From assembly GCA_014529385.2 (NCBI GenBank), contig CM043955.1, forward strand, positions 142,586,140 through 142,650,139: 64,000 bases of DNA, in the 5' to 3' direction. The notes under the pieces were generated by a model, which ran no database searches, was not told the DNA's origin, and was given only the letters and a program-made list of their open reading frames with translations. A program made the translations under genes and the position numbers. The stretch comes from Adiantum capillus-veneris (Eukaryota > Streptophyta > Polypodiopsida > Polypodiales > Pteridaceae). Every line of letters starts with the position of its first letter. The first letter of the stretch is position 1. Positions 1-11,157 of the stretch are shown here, in pieces.

Positions 1-260
1 ATCACGCAAAAGGTAGTTTGATAAAGAATATCAAGATGCTCAAAAGTCTTTAATAAATATACATGAGAATATGGACAAAGAAAACTATCAAAGTCATTTG
101 CATACATACAAGGCACTGATTCAAAAGAAGAGAAGAAGAGGGAAAGTCAAGCATTTTTGAAGTCCAAGAAAAGGCATGCACATGTGGAAGATTTTGGAGA
201 AACTCGAAGGACGGGTTGATAGTTTTAGTAACTTGATTCTTATGGATATGTACACACACA
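1..260 (+). pseudogene. LINE ORF2 fragment, left of the CACTA insertion
   Basis: One reading frame is open from base 26 to the CACTA edge at 260 apart from a TGA at 158-160. It encodes a lysine- and arginine-rich helical segment (ALIQKKRRR) of the kind found between the endonuclease and reverse transcriptase of non-LTR retrotransposons. The CACTA element follows, and an ORF2 segment that would come next in a LINE (RQLYEKPDT, then the RT) begins just after its far end. I infer both pieces are one LINE split by the CACTA. The direct similarity here is weak; position carries most of the argument. Confidence 0.4.
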
Positions 261-272
261 CACTACAAGAGG
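261..272 (+). repeat. CACTA left terminal inverted repeat
   Basis: CACTACAAGAGG, preceded by ACA. It is the exact reverse complement of 7475-7486. The flank is a short (CA) run, so the duplication alone would be weak evidence, but the terminal repeat is unambiguous. Confidence 0.93.
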
Positions 273-285
273 CTATTCATATTAG

Positions 286-382
286 CGACGCTCACATAGC
301 GACGCTCAAAAAAAAAAATCCCGGCGTCGCTATGAGCGTCGCAAATTTCTTTGTAAATTTGCGACGCTCATAGCGACGCCGG
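286..382 (+). promoter_or_regulatory. Left subterminal repeat array of the CACTA
   Basis: Copies of AGCGACGCTCA / GCGTCGCTATGAGCGTCGC occur in both orientations. Two stretches, GGCGTCGCTATGAGCGTCGCAAATT and AATTTGCGACGCTCATAGCGACGCC, are near-perfect inverted repeats of each other around a short AT-rich spacer. In En/Spm, short subterminal motifs in both orientations bind the element's own DNA-binding protein; that role is inferred here from position and arrangement. Confidence 0.7.
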
Positions 383-463
383 CTGGGCTAAAAAAATAAC
401 CGAGCGCGCCCAAAAACTCAGATCTCAGATCTGAGTTTTTCGATGCCCTCAAGCAAGGAGCAG

Positions 464-650
464 GTAACGCTCTCCCTCTCTCTCTCTCTCTCTCTCTATC
501 TCTTTTTCTTCTCCACACACACACACACACGAGGAGAGGAAGGAGAGCCAGGTATGCTTCTTCCCTCTGCTCATTTTCATGTTCCCTTCCCCTCTTTCTC
601 TCTCCCTCTCTCTCTCTCTCACACACACACATACACACACACATAGTGTT

Positions 651-698
<48 letters not shown>

Positions 699-700
699 AA
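464..700. repeat. Cluster of (CT)n, (AC)n and (GA)n microsatellites
   Basis: (CT)n at about 470-498, (AC)n at 513-530, (CT)n then (AC)n at 597-642, and (GA)20 at 654-694. These make long open frames of repeated dipeptides on both strands that are not genes. Confidence 0.9.
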
Positions 701-737
701 CAAAAACAAAAACGCACACACACATACATAAACAAAG

Positions 738-930
738 AATGCACACACACATTGAGAGGGGAAAAGAGAGAGAGAGCATGCATAAACAAAAAACGCACGC
801 ATTGAGAGAGGAAAAGAGAGAGAGAACATGCATAAACAAAAAACGCACACATTGAGAGAGGAAAAGAGAGAGAAAACATGCATACGATCCAAAAAAACGC
901 ACACACATTGAGAGAGAAAGAGAGAGAAAC
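738..930. repeat. Minisatellite, about 58-bp unit, roughly 3.5 copies
   Basis: The unit reads approximately GCACACATTGAGAGAGGAAA, then AGAGAGAGA, ACATGCATAAACAAAAAAC. Four starts are visible, each marked by ATTGAGAG followed by GAAAAGAGAGAG and CATGCATA. Copies differ by a few substitutions and by dinucleotide length. Confidence 0.8.
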
Positions 931-1127
931 TAATTTAACGTCGTAGGAAACTAATTAAAATTAAAAGACCTAAAGATCTAACCGACGAGGAGTTCAACTC
1001 AAGACCTATTATTCAAGAGGGAAATGGCATAATCAATCTATCATACTTGGCATGGGTGATAGAAAGGTTATACCATTTATCTCTTTTTATTGGCACACAC
1101 ATCCACACACGCGCACACACACAAGAA

Positions 1128-1283
1128 GAAGAGAGTTATAACGTCATAGGAAACTATCTTAAAAGACGTTAAAGATTAGGTTATATGTAGACTTACATTA
1201 AATTAGATTTAGGTTTATTTTTAACTAGATTTACGTTTATTTACGCTAGATTTAGATTTACGTTATATTAGATTAGATTTAGG
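1128..1283. repeat. Direct repeat inside the CACTA, left copy
   Basis: This begins after a (CA) run with AAGAAGAGAG and continues through AACGTCATAGGAAACTAT, GACGTTAAAGATTAGG and an AT-rich tail of TTTAGATTTACGTT-like words. The same sequence of words recurs at 1806-1953 with about 10% differences. A partial third copy (TTTAACGTCGTAGGAAACTA) is at 935-955. The two full copies bracket the coding-like segment at 1291-1645. Confidence 0.75.
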
Positions 1284-1290
1284 TCTCCAT

Positions 1291-1645
1291 AGACTACGAT
1301 GCCTGCATGAAGCGGGTGAAGAAAGCTCTCAATGGAATATAGGGTATTGCTGCCTTCACTCATGGTGGGCTCCGTCGATCCAAAAGTACTGGTGAAATGT
1401 CTTCAGAAGATAGGGAAGAAGGTGGATCTTCAGGGCGGCAAGAGTCACTACATCCCCGACACAATGACCATCTAGACAACCTCTAGTCATTCAACAGCAA
1501 CTTCAAAGTTAGTAACAAGAGCAAGAACGGTCTAAAGGGCCAATTGCTGTCGTCAGATGTGGATGGAGATGAGGCAGTGTCACCGCCGGAAGTTAACTCT
1601 CACATCTTTAGTGATGAGAATGCCAACTCTTGCCGAGTTATGTGA
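1291..1645 (+). pseudogene. Decayed coding-like segment of unknown origin
   Basis: A single frame reads for about 115 codons with only two internal stops, both TAG, and ends at TGA 1643-1645. The composition is protein-like (mixed acidic, serine-rich and basic residues, e.g. SKSTGEMSSEDREEGG), unlike the low-complexity DNA around it. It sits between two copies of a 150-bp direct repeat in the noncoding left part of the CACTA. I do not recognise a family. A captured host-gene fragment is one possibility, since CACTA elements often carry these; a remnant of an element gene is another. Confidence 0.35.
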
Positions 1646-1776
1646 AAAATTATGTGTTAAATCAGTTTTAAGGTTCTTATAATCCCTGCTAGTTTAGTTC
1701 TTTGTTTTGAATATAACATAATTTACGTTAGATTTAGATTTATGTTATATTAGATTAGACTTAGGTTTATTTAGGT

Positions 1777-1805
<29 letters not shown>

Positions 1806-1807
<2 letters not shown>

Positions 1808-1953
1808 AGAAGAAGAGAGTTTTAACGTCGTAGGAAACTATCCCAAAAGACGTTAAAGATTAGGTTAGATGTAGACTTACGTTAAATTAGATTTAGGTTT
1901 ATTTTTAGTTAGATTTACGTTTATTTAGATTTACGCTTATTTACGTTAGATCG
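1806..1953. repeat. Direct repeat inside the CACTA, right copy
   Basis: This is the partner of 1128-1283, again preceded by a (CA)n run (1781-1806) and AAGAAGAGAG. It contains TTTTAACGTCGTAGGAAACT and the same AT-rich tail. The block from 1954 to 2241 after it shows nothing I can assign. Confidence 0.75.
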
Positions 1954-2240
1954 AGTCCACGCAAGAATTACTTACGGTTTAGGGTTTAGAGTTAGACGAA
2001 CAGTGAAAAGATCTACTGTGAAAAGATGTTAAGATGCTGTGAAGTGCTACAGCTAGAGAAGAGGCAAAGGGGTTTTGTCCACTACATGCAGTAGCATGTA
2101 GACGTGGGTGTGTAGATTTCTTGTACCCACAAATATAGGTATTGACCAATAAAGACGAGATTATAACCCGGTGGTTCTGATCTCCGTGCACCTCTAGACC
2201 GAGGTGTGCGGGGATTGGACATGACTAGAGAATGTGAGGT

Positions 2241-2241
<1 letters not shown>

Positions 2242-2305
<64 letters not shown>
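2242..2305. repeat. (AG)n microsatellite, about 32 units
   Basis: An uninterrupted AG dinucleotide run just upstream of the transposase gene. It separates the noncoding left part of the element from the gene region. Confidence 0.95.
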
Positions 2306-2308
<3 letters not shown>

Positions 2309-2374
2309 GACGAAGTGTGCCAATAGAATATTAAATTTGTTGTCTAGGTTATAAGTTTTTTATATATCCTCATT

Positions 2375-5317
2375 ATGAGTAGTGACGAGGATGTGGGACC
2401 GTCCAACCGAAACACCTATCTCTCAACGAGGGTCTTATGTCCTTGTAATCAATGCAAGCATGGTGTGCGACGGACAAGACGTGTTTCTTTGCAGCACGTT
2501 CGCGAATTTGGCGAGCTCGATCCATCTATTATAGATCGAGTTGTTGCTACGAATTCCTGCAGATTGTGCAGCCTGAAAACATATAGATGGAACATGGTCG
2601 GATTTTGCCAAGGAAGCTCGAAATTTGCGCTTAGGCCTGGCTATGGATGGCGTAAATCCATTTGGTCAAAGATCAACATCTTACAGTGTATGACCTGTTG
2701 TCATCGTCAACTACAACATTCCCCCGTGGTTGACTACGAAGAAGGGGCACCTATGGCTAAGCTTGATTGTGCCAGGGCGATATAAAGTGGGGAATATGGA
2801 TGTGTATCTTCATCCACTATTGGAAGAGCTACAACAATTGTGGAATTTGGCATAGAGGTGGTGGATATGAGCCGACACACAGGACGACGGAATGCTTTGA
2901 TCAGAGGCATTCTAATGTGGACCATGCATGACTATCCCGGGCTAACAGAATGCTCAGGTGATCTATTGACACTCTTCACTCAGACACTGTAAATCTTGTT
3001 TTTTCCCATAGTTGATCTATTATCATGTGTATACATTCAGGGCTTCAAACAAGCGGATACAGATCATGTGTCACATGTGGACCTAGACTGAATGCACGTA
3101 GGGCACCCTCACTGAAGAAGCAAATCTACGAAGGTCATCAAGCGTATCTTCCAGAGAATCATGTGTTACGCGACGGCTTTTTGGGAAGAGAGCCACCAAG
3201 GATGTCTGCACAAGCATGGTTAGAGCAGAAGGAGATGTGCGATGACGGATTGCCTCCAAGGATGAAGAGACTATCTCTATGGTACGAGTTACCATACTGG
3301 CCCCGACTCTTGATCAATCACTTGCTCGATCCAATGCACATATTCAAGAATGTGGGTAATCTACTATGGGACCATCTGACCGGCAAGAAAGATACTTTGG
3401 GAGCCAGAGTTGACCTTAGAAATGTGGATCGTATGGAGCAATATTGGCCGCAAACAGCGTCTGATGGATCGATAAAACTCCCTAAAGCACCATGGATTTT
3501 CACAGGAGCCCAAGAACGCAAAGTAAAAGAGACCATTCGATCTTTGCGGACCCCCACTGGCGTAATGCACTCGCTCCGAACGTGTTTTACTAAAGAAGGA
3601 AAGCTTACCGGTTTGAAGTCACACGATTGGCATAAAATGTGTCAGGTACGTTCATAGTGGACTTTAATATCATTGCATAAAATGTGGACTTTAATATCAT
3701 TGCTGCACATACTTTACAGTTTATTTTACCGGTTGCCATTGAGGGATGTTTGTCTCTCGACATCCGTAACACAATCTACAAACTTGCAAAGCTGGTGCAA
3801 TGGATCTCACAAAAGGAGATCAACGTAGACTCCATACCATTCGCCAAACTAAATGCTGTGGAGCTTGTGTGCATGTTTGAGAAACATTTTCCTACTACAA
3901 TGCTAACCATTCAGGTGCATCTTCTTGTTCACATAGTTGATGAGGTGGAAATAGCTGGCACAGTTCATTCCAGATGGATGTTCTTCTTAGAACGTTTTAT
4001 GAAAACGCTTAAGGGATATGTGCGTCAAAAGGCACGTCCGGAGGGTAGCATGGCAGAAGGTTGGTTGGTATCAGAGTCCCTAGTGTACATTGGAGAGTGG
4101 CTAGACGGATTTGATAAAGCCCGGGACACGCTATGACGAACCATAGATGATGAGCGCATATCTGGGATTGTCATGTGCAATCTCGGTGTTGAGAAGAAGA
4201 TGACAGAAGATCTAGAGGCTAAAATCAACCGATTTTGCATGCTTCACAATCCAGTGATGCAAAAGTGGATTTCACAATATGAGGATGCAAAGCAAGAGCG
4301 ACAAAGGGCACGAATCGAGTGGAGACGGGGAAGACGACCACCGATGCACTATCCAATGGTTCTGGAGAGCCTACCAACCTTCATGAGCTTAAGATGGTTG
4401 CACAACCAATTGAAAACCGCACAACAATGCGGTGACGAAGTGACTGAGGAAGAGTGGGAGTACTCTCGGGGTTGCGCGACCAAGGTAAGTTTGCAATGTA
4501 CGACTAGCAAGTGACTTTATTTATAAACGTTTGAACGGCCACTCATAATCTTTGTTCTTTGTAGTATAAGTCACACATAGCAGCATGGTGTAAAGGTCGA
4601 CATTTTAGGGTGCAACGAATCGACAAAAAGCGTTTTACTCAAGATTGTGGAATCATGGCAAAATTTGAACAGTCTAGTCGACGACGTTCCTCTGATGCAG
4701 ATCCTGTGGTGGCGGAACTCACTTACTTCGGCACGTTGCAAGAGATTTTGAGGATCGATTACAGAGGATTTTTTGTCGACTTGTTCGACGTGCAATGGTT
4801 CAAGATAATCATGGAGGGTCGCAATGCTACTGTGCGTAGAGGAGAGTCTGGTTTTCTTGAGGTGGATTCTACTAAGAAATGGACTGACCTAAGAGACACT
4901 TTCGTACTACCCGAGCATTGTGAACAAGTAAGTATGTAAATAGTTAACATCCCCCTTTTACAAGTTATGTGCTTGAAAGCTCTCATGTAAGTTATGTGGC
5001 TCTGGCAGGTAATATTTCATCCTACAAAGTCTACATCAGACTGGTGGTACGTCATAGAGGTAGCCCCTCGTAGTGCAAGGACGTATGAAGGCTACCATGT
5101 GCCAAGCACAACGGCATCAATGGAGGAGATCAGAGAAGCTGCTCAATTAGAAGCTGCTGCGGTGGTGCCAGACGAGCATCAAGATGCTACTACTCTATAT
5201 GGGGTGCATGCAGAGGAGCTACAAAATGAAACAGAGGATATGTGTTTAAACGGAGAGCTCTATATAGATATAGGAAGTTATGCTGAGTTATGCGAGGATG
5301 AGAGAGAGATATCTTAA
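2375..5317 (+). pseudogene. TNP2-type CACTA transposase gene, five visible exon blocks, mildly decayed
   Basis: This is the catalytic transposase of the element. The start MSSDEDVGP is followed by a cysteine pair (CPCNQC) as in the transposase-associated domain. The TNP2 domain (Transposase_21) runs from about 2575 to 3645: LRLGLAMDGVNPFG, NIPPWLTTKKGHLWLSLIVP, LPYWPRLLINHLLDPMHIFKNV and GLKSHDWHKMCQ are all visible. DUF4218-like sequence follows (FILPVAIEG; HSRWMFFLERFMKTLK), then a DUF4216-like end (YFGTLQEILRIDYRGFFVDLF; WWYVIEV). Introns with GT-AG ends that restore the protein frame are 2958-3040, 3646-3719, 4485-4564 and 4928-5008. Lesions: TGA where Trp is expected in the SYSV-PVVIVNYN stretch near 2670, a one-base shift near 2840, and TGA at 4134-4136. 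Stop codon at 5315-5317. Confidence 0.88.
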
Positions 5318-5589
5318 AGCCACAAATATTGTATTTGAACAATTTTGCTCCGTGTTGTAAAAGCTCTGGCTCTCTAAGTACCTTCCATGGTGTATAACGC
5401 TCTTTTCTACTCGCGCTCACATCTTTTGATTGAAAATTCTGAGTTTTCGACTTGCCTCTTCTATCACTCAATTCATTGCGTCATTGTATTTATATGCGTC
5501 ATTACGTCATTGTATTTACTGGTCTTTGCGCCATTGTCTACTCTATTCATTCAATATTAAGTTTAAATATTCGTGTGTTTAATGCAGGT

Positions 5590-6898
5590 ATGGATGATGA
5601 GGAGTTTCTTTCTTCTTTGTCACCGCAGCAGAGACAGTGGTACGTGGAGCGTCATCGCTCTGGCGCATCATCGCGCGTTCCTACTCCATCCGCATCTCCC
5701 TCTCTTTCGGAGCATTCGGCGCGCTCCGAAGCTTCGGCGTCGACGAGACGAGCTTCACACTCGTCTAGACACCGGCGCTCTAGTGGTGGCGGTGGCGGTT
5801 GTTGTGGGGATTCCGCCACCAATGCCTCCACACCGCCTCGTGTTCGACGAGGCTCTTTACCCTCCCCTTCTTTGCCCGCCCCCACACCAGCCACAACATC
5901 GCCATCTACGCCAGGTTTTGCACGGCTGACTGTTCCTAGAAGCTACACACCTCTACCTACTCCGCCAGGAGCCACTCCACTCGACACTCCTCGCTTTGGG
6001 GCCCAGACACCGGTGGAGACACCTGACGTCCATACCCCCATCGACACGCCGCTAGAGACCCCTGCCGAGACACCCAGGTTCACGCGTCACCGGCCAGAGG
6101 GCTTGTCTTACTCCATCGACTTCAGCGGCGCCATCATCATGGATGATGACGGCAAGAAGGTGATCTCGTGCATGCGTGGTCTTTGCTCTCAGCTGTTTAG
6201 ACACTACATACTAAACAAATGGAGTGAAGTACCAAGTGATTTAAAAAACAGAGTCATCAGCATACTTCATGATGAGTTTCCCGTTCCAACACGGGATCAG
6301 CGCTTCAATGAAGACCTGATGAAGATTCGAATGCGCGAATACTGCAAACACAAGCGTTCCGAAGTGCAAAAAGCAATCAAGAATGGGTGGAACAGGCCAG
6401 ATTGGCTGGCCAAAGAAGATTGGAAGAATGCGAAGAAACCAGCGCACGAGAATCCCGACAAGTGGAAGCAACAAAGGATGCAGCCAGAGCGCGAGTAGAG
6501 GCAGGGAGCTCGCACCACTTGGGGAGCGGTGGATGGGCATCATTTGAGGCCGATTTTGTAAGTGTTTTCACATTGCTCTTTATGTTCGATAGTTTAGGGT
6601 TTATGAGTTTTTTAATTCTAACATAATGAAATCTTTGTATGTTTTGACAGTCGTCGATGACAGGACGTGATCCCACACCGTACGAGAGCGAGTACGCAGG
6701 CAGGAAGGGCTTAAACGCCCTGATGGACATTCTCAGTTCTCGCGGCGGCATGGTTAGTATTAGGGTTTACTCTTTTTTATTTTTTGTATTGTTTTATAAA
6801 TGTCGTTATATGTTTATACTTACTGAAAGTTGTCTTATTGTCTTTTTTTGTAGAATCCGACAGATACGCCGCTTGGACGCGATGAGACGTCTGACTAA
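5590..6898 (+). pseudogene. Second CACTA gene, En/Spm Ptta-type (Transposase_24-like)
   Basis: The start at 5590 (MDDEEFLSSL) lies just after a splice-acceptor-like TTTAATGCAG, so an upstream intron is likely. The first 190 residues are low complexity, rich in Ser, Pro and Thr with repeated TP(V/L)(E/D)TP units. The C-terminal half (from about residue 195) contains the conserved block of this family: SCMRGLCSQLFRHYILNKW, VPSDLKNRVISILHDEF, GSSHHLGSGGW. Exons end at 6557 and 6752 with GTAAGT and GTTAGT donors, and acceptors end at 6650 and 6853; the last exon stops at 6896-6898. Near 6465 the frame shifts, so reading 5590 onward stops early at 6496. In En/Spm the second product is the DNA-binding partner of the transposase; that role is inferred. 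Confidence 0.78.
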
Positions 6899-7260
6899 AC
6901 GACGTCAGTTTAGCTGTAGCTAGATAGCATTAGTTTAGGGTTTCTCATAGCTTATGTATCATGAGACAGATTTTATACGTCTTTTTGAACCATGTATATT
7001 ATTACATTTGTCACCGCAGTTCCTTTTGCCAATCAATTCTTTATGCCTATGATGTTGTACAATTGTCATTATTACATTTTCCAATAAATTCATTTTGCCT
7101 ATGATGTGTACAATTGTCAATTTTGCAAACAATGCGTCTTGTGGGTGACTATTTTGGGTCTATTATCTACCCTTGCACTTTTTTTAAAAAGTGAATCAAG
7201 TACAATATGGTTGACGGGTGGCAGGGCATTCAATGCCCTGCCACCAAAAAAAAATTCTCT
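6899..7260. other. 3' untranslated part of the CACTA
   Basis: AT-rich noncoding sequence after the second gene. A roughly 50-bp block is duplicated (ACAATTGTCATT, ACATTTTCCAATAAATTCATTTTGCCTATGATG around 7010-7130). AATAAA at 7083-7088 could serve as a polyadenylation signal. No gene seen. Confidence 0.5.
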
Positions 7261-7261
7261 C

Positions 7262-7460
7262 AGGCGTCGCTATAACCGTCGCTATTTATGGCTCTGTAGC
7301 GTCGCTATGAGCGTCGCTATAGTCTTCAGTGTAAACGTCGCTATAACCGTCGCTATGAGCGTCTCTATATAGCGACGCTCTCGTAGCGAAGCTCGTAGCG
7401 ACGGTTTTAGCGACGCCGGGGGTTATAAAAACCCAGTGTATTTCCGTCGCTAACAGCGTC
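7262..7460 (+). promoter_or_regulatory. Right subterminal repeat array of the CACTA
   Basis: At least ten copies of GTCGCTAT, GCGTCGCTATGAGCGTCGC and their reverse complements are packed in about 200 bp, denser than on the left side. The motif is the same as at 286-382, which ties both ends to one element. Likely binding sites for the element-encoded protein, by analogy with En/Spm. Confidence 0.72.
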
Positions 7461-7474
7461 ACAAGAGCACACAA

Positions 7475-7486
7475 CCTCTTGTAGTG
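7475..7486 (-). repeat. CACTA right terminal inverted repeat
   Basis: CCTCTTGTAGTG, the exact reverse complement of 261-272, followed by the target duplication ACA. Confidence 0.93.
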
Positions 7487-9612
7487 ACATTGTAGGCAAC
7501 TGTATGAGAAACCAGATACTAGAAAGATGCCTTTTTATGGTTCAATCCAATGTATTCCCTCATTTTTTACTATTGAGGATGTATGTGGTAGGCTCAAAAA
7601 GTTGGCCACTCGCAAAGTGGAAGATCTTCAAGGTATCAAGCCGGTAATGATAATCGACGTGAGATTTTACACATGATTGGATGTGTGATATTTCAACCTT
7701 GCACTTCAACATGGTATGCCTTGTGATTGGAGCACTAATTGGGTCAAGCCTTTGCATAAAGGAGTGGATGTAAAGAATGTAAATAACATCGAACTATGAT
7801 GATCGGGTCTCTTATGGAAAAGTGGTTTGGATACATAATGGAGATAAATATGAGTGATTGGGCTAAAGAGAATGGTAAGCACACAAAAGAACAAGCGGAT
7901 TTTCATCGATGATATAGCACTATTGATCATTTTGTGTGACTCTTCATGTTCTCATGGAGGAAAGTTGATTGAAAGGTAAGCGATTGTATTATTGCTTTGT
8001 GGACTTCAAGAAATCCTTTGATATGATTCCATGTAACAATTTGAGGAGAAGGATGGAAAAATGTCAAGTACCAAGTGAGTCTATGCTTGCAGTTTCTCAA
8101 ACCTATGAGAAGGTAATGTGTCAATTGTGCATGGGAAGGGGAATTAAAAAAAAAAATTCAGCCAGTATTGGAGTTAAACAAGGATGTCCATTGTCACCAA
8201 CTCTCTTTGGTCTATGCATCAATTGATTGGAACAAATGGTACTTGACTTAATGCAAGAAGAAGGGATTGAAGAGGTCATCATTTACAATGCGATAATCAT
8301 GCTTTTGTTGTATGTAAATGATGTAGTGCTTCTAGCACACACTTTAGAGGATGCACAAAAGCTTATGGTTTTCCTTGATAACTTTTGCTTGCATAGTGGG
8401 CTGATTATGAATGAATCCAAAACAAAGGTTATGCTTGTGAAAACTAACCATAAGGAGAAGCCATGCATTGTGTACAAAAATGAGACACTTGAAGTTGTTG
8501 AGAGTTTTAAGTACCTTGGCCTTGAGGTTTTGGCCAATCACAAGTGGCGTGAATGTGCTATGCCTCATTTGGAAAGCCAAGAAGAGAGAGTACTATGCAT
8601 TTGAGAACATGTGTAATGTGGGAAACATCAAACGTTGGGTTCTCAAGAAGAACCTTTTTAACACATTGGGGACACCGGTTCTTCTTTATGGAGTTGAAGT
8701 GTGGGACGGAAGCATTTGAAAGTCTACTTGGAAAGAGTTTGAGAATGTCCAAAAGCGTTTTCTTACAAACCTCCTCCAAGGTAAGACACACACCATGCAT
8801 GCTCCTATCTTGAGTCGGGATCTCTTCCAACTGAGGTTATGGACATTGAAAGGGTTGTGGAGTACATGATAAAGATGCATCAAAACCCCTCACATCAACT
8901 TTTTGTAATTGCATGGAAAGCAAGCAAAAAGTTAAAAAGATGCATAAAGGAAAGATCTTGAGCATGGGATGGATGCAAGACATTAAAAAGTGGTTTGGGA
9001 AATGGGTTGCATTACACTTCCTACATATTGATGCCTCAATCAACTCCTAAGTGAATGAAGTTTTCTACAACACCAATGTATTATGGCTTGGGAGGAATCT
9101 GTTGGGTCATGCTTCATACATTACACCACCCATATTGCCCCCAAATACAAAACTATGTTCTTCACTAAAAGAGAAAACCGTACTCACCCTTATATATATG
9201 CTTGAGCCTATCCCCTTGTCACCAATATGCACTATTGCAGCTATTTGGCTTAGGTGTCGCTCCCTCCAATGCAAGATAGGGTGTTGGGGCAATGGAGAAG
9301 AGTGAAATTGATTGTGCACATTGAGTGTACATTATGCTCACTTCAAGTTGGAGAGTTTGAGTACCACACACTACTAGAGTGCTCAGACTTTGGTCACATC
9401 CAAAGTTGCTTCCCTCACATTTTTAGCCATGACTTAGACCTACACACTTTCCTCTCCCAGCCACAGTGTGGGCTCTCCATTGTGACTCTCATCACCACAA
9501 TTTTAAAGCATCTAGAATCACTCATCAGTTTTACACGTACTACATCACATGTAACTTTGGTCTTATAGGTCATATTTGACCTCCGTGGATGATAATAAAA
9601 TCTATCTATCTA
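7487..9612 (+). pseudogene. LINE (non-LTR retrotransposon) ORF2 3' part with simple-repeat tail
   Basis: Translated segments in order, with frame changes, match one non-LTR reverse transcriptase. They are RQLYEKPDT and IPSFFTIEDVCGRLKKLA (7490-7620), NWVKPLHKG (about 7740), the RT core FVDFKKSFDMIP (about 8000), IGVKQGCPLSPTLFGLCI (8165-8225) and MLLLYVNDVVLLAHTLEDAQ (8300-8360), whose catalytic YADD-type box reads YVND. Then come SKTKVMLVKT, ESFKYLGLEV, TPVLLYGVEVW and a terminal zinc finger LCTLCSLQ...YHTLLEC (9315-9385). The 3' end is GATAATAAAATC followed by (TATC)n near 9597. At least six stops or shifts. The left part is separated by the CACTA element. Confidence 0.85.
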
Positions 9613-9812
9613 TCCATCTGTCTCCATCTCTCTCTCTCCCCCCCCCTCCCCCCCTTGTTTTCATTGAGCACTTCTATCTCTCACACTCTATCTCTCTCTC
9701 CCCCCTTGTGTTCACTTGGTGCTTAGAGATAGAGACAGGGAAAGATAGAGAGGGAGAGAGATAGATAGAGAGAAAGATAGACGGAAGGAGAGAGTGAGAT
9801 AGATAGATAGGT
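9597..9812. repeat. (TATC)n / (CT)n / (GATA)n block joining two LINE tails
   Basis: Starts with (TATC)n belonging to the plus-strand LINE tail, passes through CT- and C-rich sequence, and ends in (GATA)n belonging to the tail of an inverted LINE copy. The block is roughly mirror-complementary about its middle near 9720. Confidence 0.85.
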
Positions 9813-10330
9813 TTTATTATCATCGTTGGAGGTCAAATATGACCTATGGGACAAAAGTTACATGTGATGTAGTATGTGTGCGCGGCTGATGAGTGATTCT
9901 CAATGCTCCAAGATTGTGGTGATGAGAGTTGCAATGGAGAGCCCACAATGTGTCTAGGAGAGGAAAGTGTGAAGGTTTAAGTCATGCCTAAAAATATGAG
10001 AGTTCAGATGTGACCAAAGCCTAAGCACTCTAGAAGTGTGTGGTACTCAGACTCTTGAACTTGCAGTGAGCATAATGTGCATAATTGATTTGACTCTTCT
10101 CCATTGCCCCATCTCCCTATATTGCATTGAAGAAAGTGGGATCTAAGACGATGGGCTGCAATAGTGCATATCGTTGACAATGGGATAGGCTCATCAAGCA
10201 TATAAGGGTGAGTACATTTTTTTTCATGCAATGGTTTGAGACATCTTTGGTGCTGCTAGATGGAACGAGGACCATGCAAATATAGTGGTTTGCACAACAC
10301 CAATTTTCAAGAAGCAAAACAAAATTGTTT
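9808..10330 (-). pseudogene. LINE ORF2 3' end, inverted copy
   Basis: Read on the minus strand, this repeats the end of the plus-strand LINE: PYMLDEPIPLSTICTIAAHRL, then GRWGNGEES and the CxxC...H...C finger LCTLCSLQVQESEYHTLLEC. It then has the same 3' noncoding sequence (CACATGTAACTTTTGTCCC, GGTCATATTTGACCTCC) and a GATA/TATC tail. It is 5'-truncated near 10330, as LINE insertions commonly are. Compared with the plus copy it differs by scattered substitutions, so it is a separate insertion rather than a recent inverted duplication. Confidence 0.82.
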
Positions 10331-10999
<669 letters not shown>

Positions 11000-11157
11000 T
11001 ATGTGTGCAAGGGTAGGCGATGATTGCAGCCGTTTTGTGGGTGCGGGTTGATTGGTGGTCTATTTGAGTGCGTGTGCGTTGCGGTGCGTCAAGTTGTGTT
11101 TGATCGTGTGTGCGATAGTGTGAATTCTGTGAGTCGAAGGTGCTCACTAAGTGGATT

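Larger units (their letters stand above)
261..7486 (+). mobile_element. Complete CACTA (En/Spm) DNA transposon
   Basis: The element has a perfect 12-bp terminal inverted repeat, CACTACAAGAGG at 261-272 and CCTCTTGTAGTG at 7475-7486. It is flanked by the 3-bp target duplication ACA (258-260 and 7487-7489); three bases is the rule for this superfamily. Subterminal arrays of GCGACG-type motifs lie inside both ends. It carries two plus-strand genes, a TNP2-type transposase (about 2375-5317) and a second En/Spm-type gene (5590-6898). The left 2.1 kb is noncoding and full of simple repeats. The transposase has several lesions, so this copy is probably not autonomous, but the ends look intact and could still be mobilised. 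Confidence 0.93.

Noticed and set aside
330-908. Long minus-strand open frames rich in Cys, Val, Leu and Ser
   Set aside because: They are translations of (CT), (CA) and (GA) arrays; no codon bias or domain.
1976-1990. GGTTTAGGGTTTAG as a telomere remnant (also GTTTAGGGTTTATG near 6594)
   Set aside because: Only two units of TTTAGGG each time; too short for an interstitial telomere repeat.
9576-9764. Small ORF in the TATC/CT block
   Set aside because: Low-complexity translation of LINE tail repeats.
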